From contig JACBWW010000016.1 in the NCBI GenBank assembly GCA_020086605.1, forward strand, positions 5,254,174 through 5,318,173: 64,000 nt of DNA, read 5' to 3'. The stretch's first letter is position 1; each line of letters starts with the position of its first letter. The translations under genes were made by a program, and so were the position numbers. Positions 27,743 through 40,516 of the stretch are shown in pieces. Below the pieces are notes generated by a model. It saw nothing but the letters and a program-made list of their open reading frames with translations, was not told the origin of the DNA and made no database searches. The DNA is from Lanius collurio. Taxonomy: Eukaryota > Chordata > Aves > Passeriformes > Laniidae.

Positions 27743-30541
27743 GTAAGGATCCTCTTGATTATATCCAGAGTAATACCTGTGTTCTGCTGCTGGGGTATAG
27801 AAGACTTTTCTGGTAGCTGTGGTATAGAAGTTGTGACTGTGGATGAGCATTCATTATGAAAAAGTAGTGGGAAAGAATTAAGAAAGCAGAAAAATTAGGT
27901 TTGTGTTGGAGGGGCTAATAAAGGGCAGAGAAAAATACTTGGCAGGAAAATACTAAGCATGTGAAAAGCCAAGATAAATGGTTTGAAAGATGCTGAGTTA
28001 AAGGTAAATGAAATGGAAGAAGATAACAAACTTTGGGCAAGTGCTGTCAGGTGAAATCACTTTGGCAAAAGTAGTGTAGGTTCAGAAACCCTGGGCCTGT
28101 ACTTTGTGAGACCACGTGGCACAGAAAAATGTTTTAGTCTCAGGTGCTTGAAATTCAGCCAGATAATTTGCCCTTGTAAAATTTATTTTTGACAGTTAGT
28201 TGTTTTTTCCTAACCTGCTGTAAAGCTCAGACACAGCTATAATAGGTTAATTTGACTATTTTAATTTGCACAGTATATTTACAGTATATTCTGTAAGTCT
28301 ATGACTACTTATTCTGCATGTAAAGCTTTTTCCAGTCTGTTGTTCAGCCTCCTACGTATGTTTGATCTGTCATTGCCAACCTGTGTTTAGTTCAACTTCA
28401 GTTTCTGCTTTTGAGTCATAGTATCATTACCCTAATTTCACAGGAAAATGTCTAAAACTTACCTAAGTAGCACTAAAAATAGTTATTTATTCAAATTTAG
28501 TATATCTTAAACATTATTTTTTTTAGCAATCATAATTTTACTACCTGATTTTTTTGCACTCTTCTTTTTATAAGTAGGCATAGAGGTAAAGATGATGTAA
28601 GAGTGCAAGAATGAATCAGGGCTGCAGTGTGATTGTTTGAAATGGCTCAGTGATTATCATTAACCAAAATCTCTAATTATTTTTCTCCATCTTTTGTCTG
28701 GTTTTAAGTCTTTTTGAGCATTAAATTAGATAACCTTGTAATTCCACTTGTTCTTCAATTTTGCTGAACATCTTGTCCTCATAAAATCTTATTTAAGACA
28801 AAGGTTTTGTTAAAATGTGGTCCTTTTATATATACTTGGGCTCATTAAAAAATGAGATTTTTTTTGTCTTGATTGTACAAGTAATGGAGGAATTTAAAAT
28901 TGTTGGGTTTATTTTTTGTGTGCTCTAGCAATGTCTTATTTAAGGTATTTAAGTCAGATATCTCCGTGCTCGATTCAAATCTTTGATTACTTTGCCTAAT
29001 GCACAGAAATGTTTTAATATGGTGTGTTCTCATTACTTGCAGAAAGTTTCTTATTTTATGCCATGTAAACATATCCTATTTTTAACAGAGTCTAGTTTTG
29101 AAGAAAGGTTTTGCAGTGCAAATTATTATTCCCACATGATGGAATACCCAGTAAACAAGTTCTGACTTAATGGTGAATTTCACCCAAAAATGTGTTTCTG
29201 GTACTCTTGATATGTAATTTTAACAGAATTTATTTTGGCATATGATTTTATCTAAGTAGAATAACTGGTTAAAAAAAATTACTGTATTCTATCCATGATA
29301 CTTAGTATTTAATTTCTCATTCCAAAGTCAATTTGGATGTGGAGATGTGGATTTTTTTACTGTTTGCTGCCACAATATGGGACCAATAGACTAATTATCC
29401 CTGGTTTTCCAGGTTTAGTGCATACAAGCAATGGCTTCTCTAGTCTAGGTCACCTTTCTTGGAAAGCTACGAGGTGAAAATGGAGTGACAAATTTGAGAG
29501 GCGCTGCTCTGTGGGATTCTCTCATGAGATGGACTCTGTGTGTGGGAGCAGCTGCTTGTGCAGAGGTGGAGATGCTGAATTGAACAGGGTTGTGCAGTCC
29601 TTGCAATAGCTCTGTTGGGAGCTTTTAGGAGCCTGGTGGCTCTGCTGTTCTGCTGTTTCCATTGGGTGCTTGTGTGGAAACTTGGCCTGCACAAATGGAG
29701 CTTGGAATAGGCTGTATTCAGAAGGGCTGGGCTATGTTTTATAGACTCTGCAAATGAGCATGTAGTGAGCTTCTGAAAGGGGCTGTGAACTTCAGGCCAT
29801 CTATGGAGGTGGAAGGAAAAAAGGCAACTGTATTAAAATTAATAAAATTGTAAGTAAAGAAAAGGTATGCTAACTTGTGTGCCTTTAAGTGTGTAGTTTG
29901 TACCGTTAGCAGAAAATATCTCAAAGTGGCATGAGATTTCAATTGTATATCTGATAATGTACTTACTGCCTTGGTAATTCTGATTTTTAGCAACAGTGGT
30001 GAGAATAGGAAAGTGCATCTTTTTCAAGTTGTTCTTTGCTTTTCAACTTTCCTCTTAATTATATTTTCCTGTGAATAACAACTGCAATACAGCTGTGCAT
30101 CTCCAGCTTCCTTGAACAGAAGTTGTATGTATTCAAAAGGCCAAAATACATTGCTGCAGATTTTTCCTGCTACTGCAACCAAGTCATCCTGCCATTTCTA
30201 AAAGAATTCTTTGAACTGCTTTCTCTAAATGTGTACAAAATATGAATGATCTTAAAATGATCACGGGTGCAAACAAAAAGAGGAATATGATCTAAAAGCA
30301 CTGTTTCCCAAACTGTTGCTCAGATAGGTGATGTGATGAGTGTGTTCATTACCTACAACCTTTTACACATTTGAATGTGCTGGAAGCTGTCTTCCGATGT
30401 CAGAAGCTGGCAAGTCCTTATTAGCAGTGGGAGTTAAAGAAACTGTTGCTGAGGTGGCTCCAATAAGCCTTGTCTGTTACTTTTAAATGTTTCAGTTTAA
30501 GTGATAAAGAAATTACTATTGAATTTGTCACTTTAAGATGG

Positions 30542-30570
30542 AATGTTTTGTTTAATACAAACAAAACATT
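30542..30570. repeat. 12-bp perfect inverted repeat with a 5-nt loop
   Basis: The arm aatgttttgttt (30542-30553) is the exact reverse complement of aaacaaaacatt (30559-30570), with loop aatac. Further copies of tttagtacaaa follow within 35 nt, so the region has undergone small rearrangements. Confidence 0.8.
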
Positions 30571-31841
30571 TAGTACAAAACATGTTTAGTACAAACAAAA
30601 TGATAGAGTTCAGTGACTATTTAAATATGCTAGTGGGGGGAATAGGAGAAATTATCAGCTATAAAGGAAAAATATACCTTCAAGGAAGTAAGGTTGAGGG
30701 GGAAAAATAAGATGAGAGACCTTTTGAGGGCAACTGTATTTTTTAAAAATATTCTGGTAGTTTTTAACTCTTTAAAGAAAATGGCAGACAAACCCAGAAC
30801 ATTGTAGAAGTAGCAGCTGTATCCTGCCAATATAGTCATAAGGCTTTTAAGACCCTTGTGAAAAACTGGTTACAAAATGTTTGTTGTAATGGTGAAACTT
30901 GCACTAAATAGTTAGAGGTAAATGAGCTGTTTCCAGATGCTTTGACATAATGTATGAAAATTTGACTTGAACTTTGTGCTCCAATTTGCAGAGACTTTGA
31001 TCTCTCAGTGATTAGAGAAAAGGAAGGGTTTATGTGGAGTGGATGGGAATCAGAGGTGAAGCTGAAATAACAACATGTAAATAGCTAAAGAATAGGTTAA
31101 GAAATGGAAACAGGTTAACCTCATGAGTGTGTTTAATGTGTACATTCTATATGAATATTGATATTAGCTGTTACAAGATAAGAGTTTTCTTCTGTTCCAA
31201 AGAAAACAGCACAGAGTTTCTTATTTTTAGACTGTGGTTGAGAAAATGAGGGGCTACATTACACAGGAATAGGAAGGTTCTTTAAATCATGCTTTTAAAA
31301 ACTATATATAGCTTGATTTTGTTGGAGTTGTACAGTATTCACCCATTCCCACTCATTCACCTTTCTATCAGTAAATTTCATTGTTGCTGAATTAAGTTCC
31401 TGACAGAGCATGAAATGCTCTCCCACGCACTGGAGGTGCCAGACAATGTTTTCATTATGGATTCCATGCTGGAGAGTCATTTTTCACTACTGCAGGGTTG
31501 TCAGATTCTTCCTTTCTACCTGTGTGCCAGAATAAGCAAATACTGTTGGTACTTGTTCTTTCAGCTCTGAGCCCTGCACAGCAGCCTGTGCTGCGTGGTC
31601 TGCCACAACAAATTGTTGCTATCCCTATTCTCTGAAGGAAGCTTGTAACTAATGTGTTGCAGAAATGGGAATCTGAGGATCAGTTGTGTTGTCTGTTGAT
31701 GTTAACAGATGCTTCCTGGCCTCAGAGTGCTGTGTTTGGGGTCCTGTGGGGGCAAAATGGTGTCCAGATAGTGTCAGAAAAACACTTCTGTGTTCTGCTT
31801 TTAAATTGTCTAAAGAATGTGTAACTGAGCATGGAGTGTTT

Positions 31842-31879
31842 TTGTGATATATAACTGATCTTGTGATATATAACTGATC
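31842..31879 (+). repeat. Perfect tandem duplication of 19 bp
   Basis: ttgtgatatataactgatc is present twice in direct succession (31842-31860 and 31861-31879) with no mismatch, which points to a recent event. Confidence 0.92.
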
Positions 31880-34787
31880 TAATATGAACATAGCAATAGA
31901 CCCCCCCAGGGATCCTGCATTAGATGTCTAGAAATACTGTACAATATTCAATTGTGATTTAAAAAAGACAAACAAGGAGATCAAATATCAAGTACCACCA
32001 ATGCAACAGTACCTAATTGTTTAAAAGCATATAACATAATGTCGGGTGTAGCTCACTCTCTGGTGAAACTTAAAAGGCTGGTTTATGTAAAAGCAAGCAA
32101 CTACTGTGAAAATATTGAGCTGTATATACTCAAGTCACATAGTTTGTGGTCATTGTAGTCACTCCCTTACTGCAAAGGAAATTTGGGCAATGATGCAGAA
32201 GAAAGTCATGTTGAAGTTGAAAATCCTGGTGTGTTAGTATTCCCTCAGGTTTAATGGATTCCAGGAAGATTGGACAGATGTGCATGAGATACACACACCA
32301 AAATCAACACAACAAAAAGCAACAGTTATAGAAAATTAGATACCCTTCCAGGAAAATAGAGGAGGAAAAGTGTCTAAAAAATCTTCAATAAAACTGAAAC
32401 AGTTGAGATTATCTGCAGTTGTTTTATTAGCTGAATTTAATCAGTGGGATAATAGAGCAAAATATGATCACTTTTCACTCATAAAGTCCTCTCAAAACTA
32501 CAGAACGTGGGAGAACATGCCAAAACATTATAGTATGTTTCTGTAAAGATATTAAAATGAAGAAAGAGATTGAACTGATAAAAAACAAGCCTATAATTAA
32601 AAGAAGAGCTCTGTATCTTCATTGTCTGAGCTCTTTTAGTTGTAAAAAAAACTAAAAAGAAAGAGCTTAAAGATTTGCTAAAAAAAATAGCTGTACAGTT
32701 GTTTTTGGGAGTAGCATTTCAGTGGGATGGACTGGTTTGGGATGAATGACACTTGAACTTCCCCAAGGTGTACTTGTGAATGTGGAAGAGTGAAGGAAAT
32801 AGAAGGTATAGACAGGTTTCAGCTTTCTTCTCCATGGAGGTGCTTTGGACAAAATGAGCAAGAAAATACTAGCCTGTTGCAAAACTGCTGAAATGCTTGG
32901 CATGTATGGACCTTGTTTGTTAGTTATTACTGCTGTTTGTATGGAATTACATAAAATTCAAACACTTAGGAGCCTCCCTAAAAGCAGCCCTTAAATGGTA
33001 AAAAAAAAAAATCACTTCAGCTCCAGAGAACATAAATCATAGCTTTGGGCAAAGCATTGAGGTGGGTGAAGAAGTGAGGTGAGTAATGGTATAGAGCTCA
33101 TGAACCACCTTTTTGGGAAATCCCTGAAAACTTGCAGGAAGGGTTTGCCCATGGTGTCACCAGGGAAGCCATTATCAATGCTAGACAAATTTAGTGTCCT
33201 TAATTGTAACACTGTGTTGCAGTGGTTCTGGTTTTCGCACAGTGGTCATTGCCAAGTAGTCTACAAATTTCTCAGCATATAATTTCAATAAACTTAAAAC
33301 CATCAGTAGGAGCTTATAGCTTCTGCATGAGGATATAGCCTGAATATTACTAGGATTATGGTCTTGAATGTTTTAGTGAGAGAATACTAGGAAGAACATC
33401 CCCCACTGGTCCTTCAAAATGGATTTTTATTAATTTTTTTCAGGTCTGTCATAACTCTTCAAGTTGTAATATTTGCTTCCAATTGATGAAGGGGGTCACA
33501 ATAATGTTTGGGTTTGACCACATAACAAAGTGTTGAACACACCACAAATGTTTAATCATAAATGAAAAATTCTCATCCAAGAGAGTGCTTGGGATATTTC
33601 TGTTCTTCTGTAATGTAGTTCTGTTCAGTTTTTCTGCGAATGTTATCAGTTAGAAAGCCAAGGTTAAGAAGAAACTGTTAAAATAAGAAAATAAAGCTGA
33701 GTTTCTGTGCTTGTTTCTTTGTTCTTAAGATTATCTTGTCCAAATGTTATCTGATTGACCTATCCTGGGGACACTGAAATCATAACATTGATTTCTGGTA
33801 GTGTACATTTCCTTTTGAGGTGAAAGAAGTTTTTGAGGGAGAGTTGAAGCATGAGTAGCTTTAACAGGGTTTAGGACTTATTCTTCTCATACATTTGTTT
33901 ATACAAATGTTTTTAAACCTTATTAATTCCCTGCAGTGCTTGTAATACAAGCATTTCAGTAACTGAAAGGTGATGGTGGAACTGACATCTAAACCCAAAC
34001 TTCCTGAATTTGCAAATATGGGTTTAAATAATAATAATCTCCAAATAAAACCCAAAAGTAATAAATGAGTGACTTGCAGAGGAAGTTCATACCCACTTTG
34101 AAGAGGTTTGTGTATTTTTTTTCTGTGACAGTGAAATTGTTCACTGCCAGAGAATGGTAAGAAACTCTTTTTGTCTATCTTGAAATAAGAAGGTCATGTT
34201 CAAGATACAGTAGGATGCTTATTCAAAAGTAGCAGTAAAGTGGGCACCCCATTTTAAATGAGAAATGATTTTCTGCAGGACCTAAATAAAAGGTGTTCAG
34301 TTTCTTATTGGTTTATCCTTGAAGGGTTTTGTTTACATCAAGCTTAGCTTAATTACTATGGTATACTGTTCTTTCTTAATGTTCAGCGTGGTTCCTCTGT
34401 GCCCGGATTTGTCTGAGTGAGAGGCTGACCCCAGCAGCACTATGAATTACCTACAGTACAGTTTTGCACTCTTACCTGCTTTTCTTATTGTTTCCTGCAG
34501 TTCACTTTGAACCTTAACTGACTGTATATAGATAAAAATCAGAGATAAGGAGGCAAAGAAGCAAAACCAAATGAAAATGGTATTAAGAACCAAACAACTT
34601 GAAGTATTTATCAGTCCTTATGTTGCTTGCCAAATGTGTTTTGTTGTATGCATTAATGATGGTGATGATGGCAGTTCAATTGGTTTGACATATTATTATG
34701 CATAGCTATAAAATAATAAATTATATTACTTTCATTGCTCCATTCTAGTAGGAAAAAGAAAATGATGAAGTACACTTGCTGAGTTGG

Positions 34788-34823
34788 TTTTTTTTCTTCC
34801 CTCTTTTTTTTTCCCCCCCCCTT
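34788..34823 (+). repeat. Uninterrupted 36-nt pyrimidine tract
   Basis: T and C only, organised as T8, cttccctc, T9, C9 and tt. It is a low-complexity oligopyrimidine/oligopurine tract that could adopt triplex DNA. It lies 160 nt before a CpG-rich patch. Confidence 0.8.
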
Positions 34824-34979
34824 GGAATGATTTGAAATACTGAAAGATGCCTCCTAACCATCCTCTCTGCCCTTGCCCTTTCTTCCCCTATCTCTGCTAT
34901 ATCATGATTGCAGGGTGTCTGCTAAACCCCCACCAGAGTGATTGGGCTCCTTTTGAACTCTGTGTACTTCAGAGGCACA

Positions 34980-35095
34980 AATTGCCAGCCGGGGGTGGGG
35001 TTTCAGCCATCGGCTCGGCAGGAGTTTGGCTCCGAGGAGTTCGGCCGTGGGAGCAGATCTGCAGGAGGAGCTGCCAAAGACACGGGGCCACACCT
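34980..35095. promoter_or_regulatory. CpG-enriched patch in intron 2
   Basis: About seven CpGs in 110 nt (ccggggg, atcggctcggc, ctccgagg, ttcggccgtg, acgggg) stand out against the CpG-poor intron. No exon or repeat family is recognised. It may be an intronic regulatory element or a GC-rich insertion. Confidence 0.35.
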
Positions 35096-38000
35096 GAGCT
35101 GTTTCTGTGCTGGGGAAAAGCCAGGCAGGCCATGACTTTTCTCAGTTTGTAGCGATCCCCCTCTGCCTGCAGGCAAGGGGGAGTCTGCCTTCAGCTCTGT
35201 GTGGCTGGGGGTCCTATGGAAAGCAGGAGTGGACTTGAGGGAAAAGTTCAGTGCTTGCTGCTTTGTTTCTTTGTAAGTGTCAAACGCTCAGCGTTTGTGT
35301 AACCTGAAGAATGCTGTGGTAGTTGGAGTGCTTGTAAATTAATTCACTGCTTTTCTGTCCAATTTCAGTAGAAAGTGAAAGCTGCAGTGAGTGGTTTGCA
35401 GCAGGAAACACTATTTGAGTATTTAATAAAAAGGAAATAGTATGAATTAATGAGAAATGTTTGCAAACTGTGTTTAGAGGTGGTGACAAGGATAGAAGAG
35501 GGTTTGCTAGTAAAGAATTATGTTCTCTGGTTCTTAATTCTGACACAATCGTGTTATGAATAAATGTCAGCTGCACATGCCTTTGGAAAGCATTCATACT
35601 TGAATAGATGGGTAATGGGAAAATATGTCATAAGAGTGTATTCCAATGTATTTATCTACAAATCTGAAAAGCTTGTGTTTTATTTCATTAGATCACAAAG
35701 ACTATGTTGCTAGGAAAACTACTGCATCTTTCTGTGCAAACACTGAGCATATTTAGGGACATGACTTTTTCTTCTCTTCAAAACATGTTATAGAAGAAAT
35801 GTGGATTTTAGGTTTTGGGTCTTAAATGTTAACTTTGCGTAGAATTAGATTTATTTGGAAAAGTTCTATTAAACAGGTTGTATGCATTTTCATGGCTTTC
35901 TTAATGAGATTTTGAACTTGAAAGATTGGTAGTTGAACACTGAGGTTTTAATTTTCAAATCAACCATTCAATAACTAAATCATTCAGTGTAAAATGTTAT
36001 GATGAATCTATTAGCTGATAAACTTGGCAAGGTGTTTAGAAACAGTTGTAAATAATGACAACTGCTAAGTAGAAAGTATTACAGAAGAAATGAAAATATT
36101 GGCAAATAAAATTATTAGCACAAGGGAAATTAAATGGCAGACTTTATCTACTGCTAATCTCTACAAGCAAATAAGACCTGAGGTTTCATCCAGTTAGAGT
36201 TTAAAACTGTGATATGCCAGCATGGGTGTCTAGACCAGCCTGTGAAGAGCCTTAGGGAATAATTGTACTTTATGATGCAGTAATGCAGCATGATGCTGAA
36301 AGGGCTGACAAGAGGATATTGTTTGAATTTCTGGAGTGTACTATTCTGAGCATATTTTCATACACTAATTTTAACCTTAGTATGATAAATTGCCAAATTA
36401 GAGTTGCATATAGGTTTGAGTAGGTTGCATTTAGGTCTTCAACTGGATCTCATTTTGTTCTGTGAACATGTAAGGAACACTTCACAGAATTACTTCAGAA
36501 AAACCAACAGAGGGACAGGGGAAGTATAATTCATTCCCCAAGCCAACTTTAAGTTGCTGGAAGGTTTAATGTGTTTCTAGAGTAGAACTAATTTGAGCAA
36601 AAATCCATCAGGGAGGTTGTGGAAGTACATGATGTGTTTCTTGCAGTGGCTAATTGATACTAGCTGCCTAATTCAGTGTACTATGTAATCCTTTTTTTAA
36701 CCAAAATATGTGGATTACTTGAGGGAGGGTTTACTGCTTGTGCCATTGAAGGAGAGTAGAGCAAAAATTTGCATGTAGGTCACTGGTGGGTTGAGGAGTT
36801 TCACAGTAATTCCCATTCAGCCTTCACTGTTGTCCAAAAGTCAGAGCACAGTTTAAAGAGATGTGGTTGATTGCATAGTGACTCAGTAGGGCATCCTGTA
36901 GCTTTTTCCTCCTCAGTGCTAGACAGAAATAGAATGATCTTCCTGAGTGGTCTGAGGCATAGCCCCAGCTGTGTGCCCTCTGACTGCTGTACCTGACTGA
37001 AGATACCTTGGGAATTGTCTGGGCTCAGGGAGATAACTACGAGGGGACAGCAGCTTTGGAGAACAAAACATGGCATGAGGAAAGGACACAATGCTAAGCT
37101 TGTGGCAGCCCTGTCCAAACAGTTGACTTAACTTGTCTAAATATTATCACTATCAATGTCCTGATAAGAGGCTGTAGTTACCATGCAGTGGAATGATCCT
37201 GTGCGATGTATTCGTGCCCTTAAAAGCAGCAGAACTAGGAGTAAGACCTAATTTCTTAATATCTTTTTTTTTGCCTTCAAATTTTCTTTCAAGTGCTTTC
37301 CTCACTTAGATAATAAATAATGAATTAACACCTGTTAGAAACAAGTGGCTAGCCAAGAATAGCTGTGCACATTTTTAAGATTATTTACTTGGCTGTCACA
37401 ATTTCTTATGATTTTATCATATCTTTTGGTCACCACCAGTTTATTTGAAAAGTACTTTATATATATATACAAACACACATAAACATGGCAGCTTCTCAAG
37501 CACTTATTTACTCTACCAAATATTGTGGAGTGATATAGTTCTGGGTTTATTTTGAGACTGTGTTTTAGTGTCTTGGTTTGGGGAGGACTTCCCTTAGAGT
37601 TTTTCAGCTAACTGAAAGGAAAGTTGAGACCAGCTGAGTACCTTAAGTAGTGGTTGGACACAGTCTGTGATCTGTGAGAAACAATCTGGGTGTTGGTAAA
37701 CAAGCTTCGTTAGGAATCTTGAAGTTCAATTAACTCAGTGAAGTTAATGAAACTTCTTAAAACCACCTGATTAGAAATGTCATCATACCATTTCTAAAGT
37801 GGTGAGGTCTACAATTTTGTATATGCTGACTTGGAGGCTGGATATAAGATGTTTTTTCTCAGCTGCATATTTTGTGGCAAAAAAATATTTTGTTAAAGGC
37901 ATGATCATACCTTATTAGAAAACAAACAGGTTTTTCCTGGCTAATTTAGTACAAAGTTGCTTTAAATTAGGATAAATATTTTTATTTATATTAATATTAC

Positions 38001-40488
38001 TAACACATTTTAGCATGTTTTTTCATGGAAAAAGTGGATTGTAGACCAGACATCTGATATAAAATTCTCAATACTCTCTTTCTATGGACATTTCCTTATA
38101 AAATGAAACAAATTGGAATATGAATTCATCTGTTTTTCAGACCATAGGAAGGAGAGTAGTTTTCCTATATCTAGCAAGCGTCTAGCCAAAATTTAATGAA
38201 AGAAATTGAATAGTAGGAACTTAAGCCTAACGTGTATTTTGATATTTAAACTTTTACAAAGTAATTCACATTTACATTTAGGGTTTTTTTTGATGAAGAT
38301 TTGCCACCCACAACTGGGTGGCATGAATTTGGAATCTGTGGGAGTTGCAACCAAACTGATTTTAAATCTTGCCTTTGTGTGTTATTAATTAGATTAACCA
38401 TGCTGATGCTGGATACAGAGGTAAATGGGGTGCATGAGAATATTTCTATTCAAATTGTGGGGCTTTTAGGCAATTCCTTATGTCTGGTTCTTCTGTGGAA
38501 GTGACTAATCTGCCTGTGTCTTGAACAGTCTGCTAAATACTAGGAAAAAGTGCCACTTTCAGACTTCAGGTTAACAAAGCAATAACCACAGCAAGTAGCA
38601 GAGTGCTCTGACCACAGGCTCTGGGCAGCAGAGCTGCTGCTTTCCTTCCCCCACACTTGCCTCTTGGTGCTGCCCTGTGCTCACCCTTGCCTGACACACA
38701 AAGAATGCAATCTGTCTGATCATTCCTACTTAGCCTTTCATCACCTAATGTTTAAACTAATTTTTTGTGGTTAGTTACTATTTACTCTTCATCACTGCCT
38801 TGTCTCCTTTGCTGCTGGCATTCTTTGCCTTTCTCACCACTCTGCCCCGCAGTCTGGTGTATGTCCCCATCCCTACAGTGCTTCTTGGGCCTTTTCTATT
38901 TGTGCATTTCAGCTTTGTTTCTGGAGTTTTGTTTTGTCTCTTGGTTTTTGCTAGAAGACTGGTCCTACTATTCCTGTGCTTATTTAAATCATCTTCATAT
39001 TTTTCTGTGTAGCACATAAGTACTCCCTACTCATCAGAGGAGAACTATGGCTCTACTGAAATTCCTGCAGTTCTCTAGAACCTGAATGTGAGGGTCTCTT
39101 CCTTAATTTTTCTCCTCTGAAGAAAAAAATTTCAATCTAGTTTCAATGGCTTCTTCTTGCATCTTATTCTGAGCATGGTTTTGTATGTTTTAGTACAGTG
39201 AGAACAGTCTTTGATATTGTCTTGTACCACCAAAACTCAGAAAAGGAAACAAGAATTCTTAGCACTGATAGTCTGGTAAGGTTTTATTTCCTTTGTCTAA
39301 GCAGGAAAAAAATACCCCACTATTCTAGAGATGAAGTTGTGAGAAGGAACTTAAGAGTTTTGACACAAATTTTTCAATAAAACTATTTTAGGACTTAAAA
39401 GGTATAAAATGCTGTCATTTATTTGGAAACTGTTAAAAGGAGGTTTTAACTAAGCTGTATATTTTATTTAGAATCATATTTTCATTAAGAAAGTTGATAT
39501 TAAGCAGTAGTCAGTTTGTAATGCAATAGACAAGTGTTTAGGCACGATTAGTTATGAAACTGTCTGTACTTCATATATTCCTTTGTAATGTATCAATATA
39601 TGAATATATGAACTGCTGTGATATCTCAAGAAATCAGAAATGTGGGCCTGTACCAGATTTACTTTTCCTGAATTTCTCAGAGTTCATTTATCAAATTCCA
39701 AGATGGATTAACTGATTCCTCGTTTAAAACTGTAGTAAGGAGCATTGAATCTAAGAGGAGGGTTTAGCTTTTTATTTCTTACCAAATCAGTACTCACAAA
39801 TGTGACTAAAAACTACTTGGGGTGTTTGAATTGAGAACAAGGCTTGTGTCATAGAAAAAAATAAGGCAGTAAAAAATACTTGAGTAACAGCCCTTTTTAG
39901 AAGCCTGGACTATGAACTCCAGCAGCTGATCAAGATCTTTGCAGAGAAAATGCTGCATAGAAAACAGCAAGAGTCTTGTGCCAATGCACGGCTCTGGGCT
40001 GACCTGAAAAATACCATGCAAGGCAGGGAAGTGCAGTATGCTCTGTCATGTGTTTGTGCTTTTATAGGGCATTTCTGCTTGTGTGCATTTGCAGAAGCAG
40101 TCTCAGAGTAGTGCTGGCAATCTGAGCTGTCTCAGGCATAAAAAAGCTCTGAAAGACAGGTTCTTCATCTCCTGCTGTTGATGTATGGAGTATGTGCAAG
40201 TAAACCAAGAGGTAATGTTGTCAGGCTGTTTCTGGTTATGACTAAATTAAAAGATGTGTCTTGTTTAGGAGAGTGAGTATGAGTTAGTGAGCACAGACTT
40301 TTTTCCTCCTTGGATACATTTTTCTGGAGTCATGAAAGATGCCTTATTGCATGACTCTCACAACAATGAAAACCTGAAAAGCTGAGTTATTTTCCAAGTG
40401 ATTTCCCAGAAATGGAAAATGAAGGTGAATACAGGTGCTGATTTAGGGGCAGTTGTTTTCATAAGCATTGCATTTGAAAGTGTTGTGG

Positions 40489-40516
40489 TTTTTTTTTTTT
40501 TTTTTTTTTTTTTTTT
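40489..40516 (+). repeat. Poly-T run, 28 nt
   Basis: A continuous run of 28 T. It could be an expanded homopolymer or the complement of a poly-A tail from a minus-strand retroposed sequence, but no retroposed body is recognisable on the left side. Confidence 0.85.
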
